NCBI RefSeq assembly: GCF_000264995.1
Contig: NW_006767443.1
Location: forward strand, 553,565-579,860
Direction: 5' to 3'
DNA: 26,296 bases
Source of the DNA: Punctularia strigosozonata HHB-11173 SS5
Taxonomy: Eukaryota; Basidiomycota; Agaricomycetes; Corticiales; Punctulariaceae
Shown: positions 9,151-21,489 of the stretch, one piece after another
How the letters are laid out: the number at the start of each line of letters is the position of its first letter
How positions within the stretch are numbered: position 1 is the stretch's first letter
Made by a program: the position numbers and the translations under genes
Notes under the pieces: generated by a model
Seen by the model: the letters and a program-made list of their open reading frames with translations, nothing else
What the model was told of the DNA's origin: nothing
Databases searched by the model: none

Positions 9151-11740
9151 TAGATCTAGAGTTCGCTCGCTCGTCTCTCCGCTCATGACGCACTGGCACG
9201 CATACCCCTGTTGTATCAACTAGCATAGCATTTATCGGATCTGCATTTTTTTTTTTCGACTCGTGGTGTGTGCTGGAAAACGGTTTTTATGAACCGCTGC
9301 TTGGCAACCTCGATCACTCAACTCCGATCCCGAAGGCGGGTGTATATAGCCGTTGACGCTGACACTGACAGTGAATTCGAGCAGTCCTGAACGCCCGCAG
9401 CCTTTTCGCTCCTGACCCCCGTTTCCGTTCAGGCTCGCAACCTTCCGAGCAACTGCACTTGGCTTTCATCGTTGTTCTCACATCTGCGGACGGATCCGCA
9501 TCCGCTCAGTACAGAGGTGTTACAGATATCCGCCAATGCGAAAACAATAATAATTCTTCAACCCCATTTCGACAAACGATGATCCGCCGGGCGAATGCTG
9601 GAACGAACGTTAACAACGCCGGTATCGAAGATCGGGGAAAGAACGCGTGCAGGATCTGCGTACGTACGTACGTGCACGCTTTGTCGTGACTTTTGCTGCG
9701 GGTTTTCAAAAAAAAACGAGGTTGGACGGGGATCCGCGAGTGCAAGCCTGAGTGCTCCTGGAACGTGGACGAAACATTTAAACCTCGTGCCGAATCGCAA
9801 TCACCACCGCCGTAGGACGAGTGATGGAACGAAGGACGCCGCCAGCCCGATCCCGGAGTGGTCGATGCGGCGGTGAGTCCGATCCGTTCGGTTCGGGTAG
9901 TCTCCGAGTCTGCCTTGCAATAGCGCGTGTCGTGCTGCCGGTGGAGGTGATAGGCGGCGGGGGTGGACGTGCCGGTACTTCAGGCAGGAGTGCCGGCATG
10001 CGGGTCGGCGCGTGCTCCGGGCGAAATTTTCGTGGACGTGGCCGGGAGGGAGGATCTGGGACCGAGAGATATCGTCGTGAAAAGCGAGGTGCACGGACGC
10101 GTAGCTGTGACTCTCCGCATGTGCGTGCTGCTGACTCGTTAGCGCGGCATAAGTACTTATGTACTTTGGATCCCTGTTCGCGTCTTCTGCTGGAGCCTGG
10201 AGGCAATGCCCCGGTGAGAGTTGGATGCCCATCAGGTCATCGGTCACCGTGCGCGTGGTCACGAATCGGTCGTGACGGAGGTTAACCCCGGTCCAGCGCT
10301 CGCGCACTCCGGTTTCCACGGGCGCAGTCACCGGACGTATAATGCAGCGCTGGCGTGCAGCCTTGCACCCCCGCCCACAGATCAAAGGGAGTTCAATGCG
10401 GATCTCCTCTTTGTCGTCACTACCCGAAACCAAACCCCCCCCCCCCATTTCCGCGGCCGTTGGACGAGCATGCGCAGCCGTGGAGTCAGTCGCACTGGAT
10501 GCAATTCCGTTGATTGGCAGGATCCCCCGCACGGATGCCACACGGACTCACGATCGATGCGTCGAGCTCGGGCGTTGGTCGGTACGCTCTGAATCTTATG
10601 CAAGTGAAGGTGGAAGGAGGAGGAGGTCCTGGAACGATCTGGTAAAATATGCATGGTATGTGGCGTTCTGCCGCCGGCTTTCCAGGGCGCGCAAAGCCCT
10701 GTGGTATCTCAGATGTCGCCGCAAGCCCATTAGCAACCATGGTGACGGGGAGCGATTTGCAAATAATGCAAAAGTCCTTGGGCGCGCTTGATTCCTCGGA
10801 TAAACGCGCGAGGATAATTACGCAACCGCAGTCGCACCTGGACTTGCAAGATCAGGGAAGAGCACGTTAGTCAGACGAACGGTCTCAGGTGTTTCGCCGG
10901 GCTGCGAGCACTGGTGTCTCTGAGGAGCACGTACCCACAGGACGCCCGGTGAGAGTATCAGATGATGTATGCGGAGGAGCTGTACGTGTCACACGGATAG
11001 CATATGCGTTCTCCGACTTCTGCGAGAGAAGATGGGCCCAGGGGGTTGATTTGAGGGAACGGGAAGTCGAAAGAAATCTTGATTAAAAACCGGGTTCGAG
11101 AGTCGATTGCTCTTCTCTCATTGGCCACCTTCGTCGGTGCCTCGAGGCGACGTTGCAGCGATGCGGCGCACTGGACACGCCCGGTATTCTAAGATTATAC
11201 ACACACTGATTTGGAAATTGCGAGCACAGCCGCCACCGAAATCGGGAACTGCATTAACGAAAACGCCGAGAATCGAACGTCAGAGTGAACAGGAGAACTT
11301 CGCCGCGAAGGGCTCCATCCGAAAGCTTGTTACTAATGCAAGTATAGACATATGCTTGTGCGGTTCCTTTGATTCAAGAGTACGATTTGAAGCTTGCATA
11401 ATAGAAACTGCCATTCGAGGAGCGTCGAGGAAGAGGCACGATAACATCGGGCACACCGGTAACTCAAACAGGGAGAAGCCCGGATTAGACGCGTCCTGAT
11501 TGGTCCATGCGGTGCGGGGGTTTGCCTCCGCTGACGCTCTGCACTTACCACACCCGTTCACCTCGCGTCTGCTTCCCGCGCGGGGGCGTTACTTTACGCA
11601 GCGTCGAGTTTTTCATGACGGCGATGTTCCATACACAGGATGTTACCCCACGACGCAACCACGGTCCTGGCGCGCACGCCACGGACGGGGACCAGGCCCG
11701 GCTTTGTCACCGTCCTTCCGTCAATGTATGAACAGGGCTT
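9151..11740. other. Long intergenic region, no gene recognised
   Basis: About 2.6 kb separates the peptidase from the transporter. Open frames up to 246 codons occur (for example minus strand 9801-10541), but their translations are Arg/Pro/His-rich without known motifs. A TATA-like TGTATATAGC lies at 9341-9350. A CGTACGTACGTACGTG iteration is at about 9658-9673, and a run of about 13 C near 10435-10447. An unannotated transcript or a short gene with introns is possible but not supported. Confidence 0.45.
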
Positions 11741-11748
11741 TATATAAG
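11741..11748 (+). promoter_or_regulatory. TATA box of the PDR transporter gene
   Basis: TATATAAG lies 135 bp upstream of the chosen start codon at 11883. The leader between is pyrimidine-rich (CTCCTCTTCGCCCCCGCTC), as is common upstream of fungal genes. Confidence 0.55.
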
Positions 11749-11882
11749 TCTCGCGCCTCTGAGACCAAACGGATCGCCGTTTTCTGTTCTCCTCTTCGCC
11801 CCCGCTCTGCTCGTCTTCTCCTCGTCTCGCACCTCCATTCTTGGGAGGTGAGCCGCCAAGCTCGACAACGTAAACGGAACAA

Positions 11883-14800
11883 ATGAGCGCGCCGAGAGAC
11901 GACACCATGTCCGTCTCGGACTCGGCCTCGACCTACATCGAAGACCACGCGGAGTTCCGCCGCACGCCGACCTCGCCCCGCCCGGAGCGCATCGACATCG
12001 ACGAGCAGGGCCAGCGCGACGTCACCGAGCTCGCCCGGCGCCTCTCCATCTCCTCCAACGCCCGGCGCCTCTCCACCTCCTCCGCCCACCCCGCCGGCGG
12101 CACCCAGAGCAAGCGCAACAGCCTGCTCCCCTTCTCGCAGACGCTCTCCCCCGCCGTCTCCCGCAACTCGTTCGCGCTCGGCCCGGTCAAGGGCGGCGGC
12201 GGCGACGACGACAAGGCGGGAGACGGGAGCTTGCCGAACCCGTTCGTCGGGACCGACGACCCGAGGCTCGTCCCGGGAAGCGGCGCGTTCGACGTCCGCG
12301 CGTGGATCCGCGCCGTCTTGGACATCACCGAGCGCGAGCCGGAGCGCTTCCCGCAGCGCACCGCCGGCGTCAGCTTCAAGAACCTGTCCGCGTACGGCTT
12401 CGGCAGCTCGACCGACTACCAGAAGGACGTCGGCAACGTCTGGCTCGAGGCGATCGGGTTTTTCAGGAAGTTGTTCGGGGCGGAGAGGGAGCACAAGATC
12501 GATATCCTGCGCAACTTTGACGGGCTGATCCGGAGCGGGGAGACGCTCGTCGTCCTCGGTCGCCCGGGGAGCGGGTGCAGTACGTTTTTGAAAACGTACG
12601 CGGATACGCCATTTTGGTTCCCCGCCTTTGTGATTCGTTCTCATCTCCTCTCTTTTTTGATACAGCATCGCCGGACAGACCCACGGTTTCTTCCTGTCGC
12701 CCGAGACGGAAATCCATTACTCGGGCATTCCGCGAGAGTACTACATCAAGCACTTCAGGGGAGAGGTCATCTACCAGGTACGGGCCCCCCTCCCCGTGGT
12801 CTTTTGAACACCGCGCTCGGATCTGATTTTTTTTTCTATTTCCAGGCAGAGGTCGACGTACACTTCCCGATGCTGACTGTCGGCGAGACGCTCGGCTTCG
12901 CGGCGCTCGCGCGGACGCCGCACAACCGTCCCGAAGGCGTTACCCGCCAGCAGTGGGCGATGCACATGCGCGACGTCGTCATGGCTATCTTCGGTCTCAG
13001 CCATACCGTCAACACCCGCGTCGGGAACGACTTCGTCCGTGGGGTGCGTATCGATTCCATTTCCAGCGGTGGTATGTATGGGAAAAAAAAAGTCTGACGC
13101 GCGCGATGACCCCAGGTTTCGGGCGGTGAACGCAAGCGTGTGTCGATCGCGGAGGCTACTCTGAGCGGTAGTCCGGTACAGTGCTGGGATAACAGTACGC
13201 GAGGATTGGACAGTGCTACCGCGCTTGAGTTTGTGAAGACGTTACGAACCGCATCGGAGGCTGGTGGAGTGTCCAACATCGTCGCAATCTACCAAGCTAG
13301 CCAGGAAGCGTACGACGTCAGTCCATATGCGCATATATTCAGCTGTTTCGCTTAATCGTACGTCCGCAGCTGTTCGACAAGGTCATCCTGCTCTACGAGG
13401 GCCGCCAGATCTTCTTCGGCCCTACGACCGCTGCCAAGGATTATTTCCTTCGGATGGGCTACGACTGCCCACCTCGCCAGACGACCGCGGACTACCTCAC
13501 CTCGATCACCAGCCCAGAGGAGCGCATCGTCCGTCCCGGGTTCGAAGGCCGCGTCCCGCGCACGCCGGACGAGTTCGCCGCCGCGTGGAAGCGGAGCGCC
13601 GAGCATGCTCACCTCATGCGCGAGATCGAGGCGTACGACCACCAGTACCCCGTCGGCGGGCACCACCTCGAGGCGTTCGTCAAGTCGCGCAAGGCGCAGC
13701 AGGCGGACCACGTCAGCTCCAAGTCGCCGTACACGATTTCGTTCCCGATGCAGGTCCGCCTGTGCTTGATGCGCGGGTTCCAGCGGCTGCGGAACGACCT
13801 GTCGATGTTCTTCGTGACGGTGTTCGGCAACTCGATCATGTGTCTGATCATTTCCTCCGTCTTTTTCAACCTCCCCGCGGACACGAGCAGCTTCTTCTCG
13901 CGCGGCGCGTTGCTGTTCTATGCGATCCTCATGAACGCGTTCTCGAGCGCGCTCGAGATCCTCACGCTCTATGTGCAGCGGCCGATCGTGGAGAAGCACA
14001 CGGCGTACGCACTCATCCACCCCGCCGCCGAGGCCCTCGCGTCGATGCTGGTCGACATGCCGGCGAAGATCCTCACCGCCGTCGCGAGCAACCTCATCCT
14101 GTACTTCATGACCAACCTCCGACGAGAACCCGGCGCGTTCTTCATCTTCTTCCTGATCTCGTTCACGACGATGCTCGTGATGAGCATGATCTTCCGCACG
14201 ATCGGCGCCGCCTCGCGGACGCTAGCGCAGGCGATGACGCCCGCCGCGATCTTCATCCTCGCGCTCGTCATCTACACCGGCTTCACCATCCCGACGCGGG
14301 ACATGCACCCCTGGTTCCGGTGGATCAACTACCTGGACCCGATCGGGTACGCGTTCGAGGCGTTGATGGCCAACGAGTTCTCCGGGCGGCGGTACCCCTG
14401 CGCGCAGTTCATCCCCTCCGGGCCAGGGTACGCCGGCGTCTCCGGCCTCGAGCACGTCTGCGCCGTCGTCGGCGGCCAACCGGGCAACGGCTTCGTCGAG
14501 GGCTCGGACTACATCGCGCAGTCGTTCGAGTACAGCCGGGCGCACCTCTGGCGCAACTTTGGGATCCTGATCGGCTTCATGATCGCGTTCTTGGGCACGT
14601 ACCTCGCCGCGACGACGTACATCAGCTCGGCCAAGTCCAAGGGCGAGGTCCTCGTTTTCCGGAAGGGGAACCTGCGCCCGGCGAAGAGGGGGGACGAGGA
14701 GGGCGCGGCGCGCGGGGAGAAGCCGGCGCCGCTCATGGGATCGTCGTCGAACGGGTCGAGCAACGAGACCGCCGCGGACTTGAGCCAGCGGGATATCTTC

Positions 14801-17354
14801 ATGTGGCGCGATGTGGTGCGTTTCCGGTTTCCTGGGCTTGGGAGTTGATCGCGACGCTGAACGAATCGCGGGCAGGTGTACGATATTAAGATCAAGGGAC
14901 AGCCGCGGCGGCTACTTGACCACGTCGACGGATGGGTCCAGCCCGGCAAGCTCACCGCCCTCATGGGCGCTTCCGGCGCTGGGAAGACGACGTTGCTGGA
15001 TACACTCGCCTCTCGAGTGACCATGGGCGTTGTCTCGGGTGATATGCTCGGTACGTTTAAGAGTGTACGATGGATTGGTCGTTGTGCTCATGTTTCCTAT
15101 TTGCAGTCAACGGTCGTCAGCGCGATGCCTCCTTCCAGAGGAAGACCGGTTACGTCCAACAGCAGGATTTGCACCTCCAAACCTCTACCGTCCGTGAAGC
15201 TCTCGAGTTCAGCGCGCTTCTCCGACAGCCGGCGCACGTGAGCAAGAAGGAGAAGCTGGAGTATGTGCAGCAGGTGATCGACTTGCTGGAGATGCGAGAG
15301 GTATGCATACCCCTCCCGTGTGTAGTGGCCGGTCGTTGCTGACTCGGACTGCAGTATGCGGACGCCGTCGTCGGAGTTCCCGGTGAAGGTCTCAACGTGG
15401 AGCAGCGGAAGCGCCTGACCATCGGCGTGGAGCTCGCCGCGAAGCCTCAGCTACTCTTGTTCCTGGTTTGTCACATGCTCCCACTGCATCGCAGACACGA
15501 CTTAACGACATGTACAGGACGAACCCACCAGCGGTCTCGACTCGCAGACGGCCTGGTCTATTCTCAGTTTGCTGCGCAAGTTAGCCAACCACGGGCAGGC
15601 CATCCTGTGTACCATCCATCAACCTAGCGCGCAGCTGTTCTCGGAGTTTGATCGTCTGCTCTTCTTGGCGAAAGGTGGGGCTCATCGAGTACTCTGCCCG
15701 CCTGCGGATAGCTAACCACGACTTGGATCTCTTCTCTAGGCGGTCGTACGGTGTACTTTGGAGATCTCGGGGAAGATTCGAGGAACCTGATTGACTACTT
15801 TGAGCGAAACGGGGCGGATCCATGCCCACCTGCTGCGAACCCGGCGGATTGGATGTTGCGTGGGTGCTTGTCCTGTTGGAACGCTGCTTACCTGCTAACC
15901 CTCACGTGCTCCTTCTCTGCAGAGGTCATCGGAGCTGCGCCCGGCGCCGTCGCCAAGCGTGATTGGCCCGAGGTCTGGAAGGAGAGCCCTGAACGTCAAA
16001 ACATCCGGGCCGAGATCGGTAAAATGGAGCGCGAGTTGTCTGGCAGGCCCATTCAAGAAGACGCAAGCCCTCGATCATTTGCTGCTTCGCATTTCTCGCA
16101 ATACTGCCTCGTAACGAGGAGGGTTTTCCAGCAGTGCGTGCTTTTACTCGTGGAGTTTTGGGCCACACGTTGATGTCACCGTTGCAGGTATTGGCGTACC
16201 CCAAGCTACATCTACGCGAAGTTGACGCTATCCACTGTCACGGCCGCGTTCATCGGGTTCTCGTTCTGGCAGGCGAAGAGGAACCAGCAGGGCTTGCAGA
16301 ACCAGGTGAGCCCAGGGACGAAGCACGCATTCCCAGTGAATGGCTTGCTCACGTCTTCTCTATAGATGTTTAGCATCTTCATGCTCATGACTGCGTTCGG
16401 CAACATGGTACAACAAATCATGCCCCAGTTCGTGACTCAACGTGCCCTTTACGAGGTCAGGGAGCGCCCTAGCAAGACCTTCGGCTGGCCGGCGTTCATG
16501 CTCGCTCAGCTGACTGTGGAGCTGCCTTGGCGTACGTTCAAAGCGTTACGTCTTTCGATCATTACTTGATACTGACACGACTTTGCAGAAACCATCGCTG
16601 CACTTTTGGCCTTCGTCCTGATCTACTATCCGATTGGCCTGAACCATAATGCCGCGTTTGCCCATGAAACGGCGGAACGCAGCGGGCTGTTCTTCATGCT
16701 CGTTCTTGAGTTCTATATATTCACAAGCACGTTCGCGACCATGGTCATCGCTGGCGTCGAGGACGCGACTACTGGCGGCAACTTCGCCAACCTCATGTTC
16801 AAGTACGCAGCATGGCTTCGCTTCGTTCACGACCGATTTTGACCGATTTTGATCTTCCCAACAGCCTTTGTCTCATCTTCACTGGAGTTCTCGCCACTCC
16901 TGCACAGTTCCCGCATTTCTGGATATTCATGTACGACGTCTCACCTTTCCGATACTTGGTGCAAGCCATGCTGTCCGTCGGCCTCGCCCACGCCCCTGTC
17001 AAATGCTCGTCCATCGAGATCAGAACGTTCAACCCGCCCTCGGGCCAGACCTGCGGGCAGTACCTCCAGTCGTACATCGCCGCGGCCGGCGGCTCCGTCT
17101 CTAATCCCGACGCGACCTCCGGCTGCGAGTTCTGCTCGCTCACGACGACGGACGAGTTCCTGGACCAGATCAACGCGCACTTTTCCGAGCGCTGGCGGAA
17201 CTGGGGCCTGCTGATCGTCTACATCTCGTTCAACATCATGGCGTCCCTCGTCCTGTACTGGCTCATGCGGGTGCCGAAGGGGAACCGGGTGGAGAAGGCC
17301 GCGTCGGCGGAGCCTGTACAAGGGGACAAGAAGACGGAGGAGCTGCCGCATTAG
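11883..17354 (+). CDS. PDR/ABCG-type full-size ABC transporter (multidrug efflux pump)
   Basis: Plasma-membrane ATP-driven exporter of hydrophobic compounds. The exons are 11883-12595, 12666-12777, 12846-13043, 13116-13316, 13370-14815, 14876-15050, 15107-15300, 15355-15465, 15518-15674, 15740-15859, 15923-16133, 16188-16305, 16366-16531, 16589-16802 and 16865-17354. They give 1541 aa in the order NBD1-TMD1-NBD2-TMD2. NBD1 has the degenerate fungal PDR set: Walker [10 protein letters not shown] with Cys232 for Lys, signature VSGGERKR (342-349), Walker B ending WDN (Asn367) and Tyr400 in the H-loop. NBD2 has a normal Walker [10 protein letters not shown] (Lys927), Walker B with DEPTSGLD (1051-1058) and His1084, but a degenerate signature LNVEQRKR. 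This asymmetry is typical of the family, with one functional ATP site. The N-terminus is Ser-rich and probably regulatory. TMD1 is about 535-800 and TMD2 about 1213-1530. It appears intact. The substrate is unknown. Confidence 0.95.
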
Positions 17355-17867
17355 ATGGCGGCGCTATTTTTTATCGCTTTGCATGCTTCCCGTGCATTTC
17401 TGTTGTATCTTTGCTTTGAACTGCTTCGGACGGTCACTTACCTACAGCTTCCCCGATAATGAATAACGTATAACGCTCCTCGCCCCGTATTCTTTACATG
17501 CGCATGTACATTAGCCTCTCACATGAATGATCAACGGATCAACGATTTCATATATTATATCCGGTGAGAGGTGGTTTCTGAACACTGAACAGCACACTCT
17601 GAATCCGGAACGGCTCCTTGAGCGACGTCTCAAAATGTGGAAAGAATGTGTTTTACATCGGACATTGATTGCTCAGTATATTAGATGACAAACATCCGTG
17701 CTGTTCCGTTCAAGGTCCCGCCTCAAGGTCAGATGCTCACGATTGTGGACACAGTGAAGGCGTATGATGTCTTCTCTCGTTATTCGTCTCTGACCAATGC
17801 TTGGCACATTATATTGCATTAATATTGTCAGGTAATAAGTCGGGAAATAGATGCCAGACAGCAGTAC
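17355..17867. other. Intergenic, 3' flank of the transporter
   Basis: AT-richer sequence with no coding frame. It presumably contains the polyadenylation region of the transporter (CTATTTTTTATCG just after the stop codon). Confidence 0.4.
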
Positions 17868-18330
17868 TTATATTGACAACCCCAATCCCTGTCTCTTTCG
17901 AAGGCATATCTTAGCGGTTGGATTCGCAAGACAGTTCACTGCCAAGTAAGAGTTCGGCGGTCGGACGTGCGACCCATTCTCGAGTTGCACATCGTAATGC
18001 ATCACGATATGCGCAAGCATCATCTTCATCTCGTTTGCGGCGAAGAAACGGCCGGGGCTGAATCAGTGCTTAGTAGAGAGCATATCCCGGATGACGGTGG
18101 TATTCTCGCTAGACCTTGAAATGAATTCGCGAACATGAGTCGTCCGGGACGCGCGGGGCACAGGAGAGCGCCTCGCCGAACCAGAACGAGGCTGAGCATG
18201 AGTCGTCCGGAGTCGGAAAATCGGAATCATGCCGTGTTGCAAAGGAGGCCAGCATCCGTCTTGATCTCTTCGATTGAGTACAGTTCTGCTTGGATATGTA
18301 TCGCGGTCCGATGGTGTCTGTTCATCGTCC
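17868..18330 (-). pseudogene. Cytochrome P450 relic (3' part)
   Basis: The minus strand ends with a clear P450 C-terminus. PGRFFAANEMKMMLAHIVMHY follows the heme-binding loop, then VRPPNSYLAVNCLANPTAK and a stop at 17868-17870. The heme-loop Cys is not present: the codon before PGR reads AGC (Ser), and a TGA lies two codons further upstream (KH-stop-FSPGR). An intron ending in CAG at 18058-18060 could remove the TGA, but no upstream exon with FGxGRxxC was found. Further fragments on the same strand but in other frames include EFISRSSENTT (about 18100-18135), FRFS (18215-18226) and IQAELYSIEEIKTDAG (about 18250-18295). The ExxR helix between these is missing. This is a decayed gene with frameshifts and an internal deletion. 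The original function is unknown. Confidence 0.72.
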
Positions 18331-18617
18331 TGCGGAGCATCACGGAAGAAATGGCGATAAGTGCCTGTACCCTAATGTAGGGTCACAACGATTGAACGGT
18401 GCACTGATAGGGCTACATTGTACGAAAGGTGCTATTGATACAAGCTGGACGTCAAACAGGAACGGGATGGTCCCGAATGTGTGGGTAGGATGCTATGAGT
18501 TATCTTCTTCGCGCCATGAGAGCAGCGTAGAGGGTCTCAGCGCGCTGCTGACCGCGCGAGCTGAGCTCCATATATCTATGCATGGGATCAGTATGTGTTC
18601 CTATACCGGTCTAGCAC

Positions 18618-18914
18618 TCACTCTGAGTAGGCTTGTGGAGGAAGTTCCAGCATGCCAGAAGCTAATTGCTGAAAGGCGTCGGTGGGCGGGAAGATGGTCA
18701 GGAGGTCTTTGGATGCTATCCGTGCTTGAGGGACTTCGGAAGCGAGGAATACGCCTTCGGCGAAAGGTTTGTAGGTATAGACGTCTAAATGTCTGTCGCC
18801 CATATTGTGGCTACGGGCCGCTAAATAAAGCGAGCGGTTCAGATCAAAAGCGCCGACAGGATCCACGGTGAAACCTACATTGGACGAGCATGATCTGACG
18901 TTGCACAGAAGCAA
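18618..18914 (-). pseudogene. Unidentified open fragment, perhaps the 5' part of the P450 relic
   Basis: A 98-codon open frame on the minus strand contains HLDVYTYKPFAEGVFLASEV, which loosely resembles the N-terminal GYxKYxxxxF segment of fungal P450s. It lies at the right distance and on the same strand as the P450 C-terminus. The match is weak and could be chance. No signal anchor or other P450 motif is seen in it. Confidence 0.25.
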
Positions 18915-19369
18915 CAGCGAATGAACCGTATTCCATCATTATGTCGGATATGAGCTGCGGGAAATGACTGGACAATGGTTGGGCTGTTTATCTAGAGTTG
19001 ATTGCGGGTACCGGTGAGATACCAACGAAGCTTGGGGCCCTTCTCTTATAGGCGTTCGTTACACATTATGCCCTGCTGGTCGGTGACTGCGCCGGGCTCG
19101 AATAAGGATTTGCACCGGAAGCATATCAGTTCATATGAGTCATCTCAGCACGTCTTATGAATCTGAAAGCGAGATACAAATGCGGATGAAGCTCAAGAAT
19201 GCGGAGGATGAAAGTCAAGAGGTGTTGTCCGTAAATGGTCGTCTGTTTCAAGCTGCCATATATGGCAAGACGTTACATTCCAGGTGCGCGAAGAGGAGTG
19301 TCCCTCTGGACATCATGGTAAAAGAGCACAGTAGATAGCAGCCCGCTATAGCAGGAAAGAACACTACAA
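18915..19369. other. Intergenic, nothing clear
   Basis: No recognisable gene. It lies between the P450 relic and the 3' end of the Leo1 gene, and may include decayed 5' remains of the P450. Confidence 0.35.
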
Positions 19370-21160
19370 TTATTCATCCTCCTCCTCATCATATCCAACA
19401 ACTCTCTTCTTCCTCGTGCCTGACGCTGTCCCTGCCTTTCGCACTCTTCCTTCATCTTCATCCTCCTCGCTCTCCACATCCATATCCATCTTGTCCGCAT
19501 CGTCCTCATCTTTGTGCACATCCTTCTCGTGATCGTCCTCGCTGTCCTCATCTTCATCTCCGCTCTTTCCGCTTTTCCTCTTCTTCTCCTCTTCTGCTTC
19601 GATCGCGGCGTCGAGCTTGTCCAGCGGATCTTCTTCGCTGTGCTCCTCCTCCCGCCTCTTACTCTTCTTCTTCGGGCGTGAGCTAACTTCTTCGTCCGAG
19701 TCGCCGCCAGCGTCGGCATCTTCATCCGAGTCGGCCACAAGGAAATCGTCCGTCTCGTAGTCTCCCCCTCGTTTCTTCTCCTCCTTTGCCCGAGATCTCT
19801 TCTGCGAACTGCCTCCGCCCATATCCTCGTCGTCAAACCCTCCGTACACACCATCGTCTTCGTCTTCGTCTGACCACACGTCTTCCGCTCGGCGCGCACG
19901 GCTCCTCCCGCCCCCTCCGGACCGTCTCCTCCTCTTCTCCCCAAACTCATCGCCCTCGTCCTTCGGTCCCCTCACCCTCGTCTTCTTATCTCTCTTCATC
20001 TCCTCCATCAGCTCGAGCTCCGGGTCCCTCGTCGGGTCCGGCGCCATCCTCAATCTGGCAGTCTTCACGTGCTTCTGGCCGACGGCCTTGACGAGCATGC
20101 GGTGCGTCTCGGACAACATGTCGGTCGGCTGGAGCGACATCGTGCCGGTGATGACGGCCTCCGCTTGCAAGATCTCCGCGCGCTTGTGCTGCGCGACAAG
20201 ATAGGTGAGGCCGGTATAGACACCATTCGCGCCGGCAATCTGGGATTGGGACTGCGACTGCGACTGCGACAAGCCTTGCTGGGATTGTGAGGCGCCTAGG
20301 CCTTGGCGCGCAACGGCGCCGGACGTGTCCAACGTTTGGTTGATGTCGAAAAGCTCCCTGCCGAGTTTCAGACTTAATGTACCGTCCGACCAGCGGATAA
20401 CGCGAGCATTCGATTGTCGACGCTGCATGGGAGGCTACGTGAGAGGGGGTCGGATGATGAGGGGACAGAAACTTACGTCGACCCCGTTCTTGTCCTTCGT
20501 CCACCTCCACCTGACCGTGTTTTCGACCGCCAGTCGTATGGACATGCTTTTCTCCCGCATCAGACTGGCTTGTTCCGAGTCTTCATCTTCAGGGCCATAG
20601 TATGTGTCGGGGTGGAAAGGTTTGGAATCGATTCGTACGTAGCTAGGTATACGCAGCACCCATTGCTACCACATGTGCGATAGATAATGAGCATGTTGCT
20701 ATGCGCTAGCAACCGAAGGTACATACCTGACCGTCCGAACTTCGTGGCGCAGGGACGTTGGGTATCTGCACGTCTGCCTCCAATTGGCCACCCTGATCAA
20801 CCACGTCCTCCTCCGCGTACTCCATCGCTTTTCGGTGCTCGCGCTCGGGTGAAGGTAGCCTCTCCGATGTCGCCACCGACTGCGTACTAGGAGGCCGGTA
20901 CGGTATGAGCACGCTCCCATAATGCCAGTCCATGGCGGAACGTACTCTTCATCCTTCTCATGAGCTACGGGCTCAACCTCATCATCGTCGCCGAAGAGGT
21001 CGTCCAGGCCCTCCTCTTGGTCGTCGTCGCCTTCGCTCGCTGCGGCAGGCGCTTCCGCGGTCAACGAGTCCCCGTGCATGTCAATGTCGCCAGAAGTGCT
21101 GACGTCTACTCCGTTTTGCAGATGGTGCGGGTCTTCAAGAGCACCAGCTAAGGAGGACAT
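19370..21160 (-). CDS. LEO1: Leo1-like subunit of the Paf1 transcription elongation complex
   Basis: Nuclear subunit of the Paf1 complex, which travels with RNA polymerase II and promotes histone modification. The exons (minus strand) are 21160-20946, 20886-20727, 20665-20477 and 20422-19370, giving 538 aa. The introns are 59, 61 and 54 nt, all GT-AG. The acidic N-terminus (DDLFGDDDEVEPV) leads to the Leo1 core: IPNVPAPRSSDGQ, WVLRIPSYVRIDSKPFHP (127-144), VENTVRWRW (172-180), SNARVIRWSDGT (192-203) and THRMLVKAV. An SQ-rich insert (SQSQSQSQSQ) interrupts the core. The C-terminus is very acidic and Lys/Arg-rich, as in other Leo1 proteins. The acceptor of intron 3 could also be 12 nt upstream (adding four residues); the one used leaves a normal branch-point distance. 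The gene is divergent from the Ser-rich gene at 21490. Confidence 0.88.
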
Positions 21161-21489
21161 TTTCGACTGGCTGATACTACAGAGGCAATTACCCCTTCGA
21201 ACGCCAGACGGAGAGGGAGGCAAGGCTACAAGCCGTGGTTCGGTCACATGATGCCACTGACCGCGTTCGTCGTCGTTTGCCGGCTTGTCGCTGCCGTTCG
21301 TTCGTCTTGACGCTCGCCGCACGCGCTCCCGGCTCGACTTCACGCTCCTTACTCACAGCCTATCTTTTTCGAACATCCTATATACGTCGACTTACCCCTG
21401 CCGGGAATTGGCGGCGTGCACCTGAAAAAACCTTGGCGCAAATCACGGGTACACTAGATACATAACGTCGGATAACGCTCTGGACGAAC
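21161..21489. promoter_or_regulatory. Divergent intergenic promoter (Leo1 / Ser-rich protein)
   Basis: The start codons of two oppositely oriented genes are 329 bp apart, so both promoters must lie here, or overlap neighbouring coding sequence. No clear TATA box faces either gene except ATCCTATATACG at about 21376, 110 bp before the plus-strand ATG. Confidence 0.5.

Noticed and set aside
9801-10541. 246-codon minus-strand open frame in the long intergenic region
   Set aside because: No recognisable domain, and the composition matches non-coding GC-rich sequence; kept only as a note.
12571-12594. Missing Walker A lysine (GRPGSGCST) in the first nucleotide-binding domain
   Set aside because: Cys at this position is the normal state of fungal PDR transporters and not a mutation.
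11721-12668. Long minus-strand open frame (315 codons) over the transporter N-terminus, with similar frames at 13352-14020 and 8563-9060
   Set aside because: Antisense shadows of GC-rich coding exons; no motif of their own, while the plus strand encodes clear PDR and sedolisin domains.
13264-14889. 541-codon plus-strand open frame inside the transporter
   Set aside because: An out-of-frame shadow rich in Arg/Pro/His; the NBD and membrane segments are in the other frame.
18290-18871. 193-codon plus-strand open frame
   Set aside because: Antisense to the P450 relic, without motifs.
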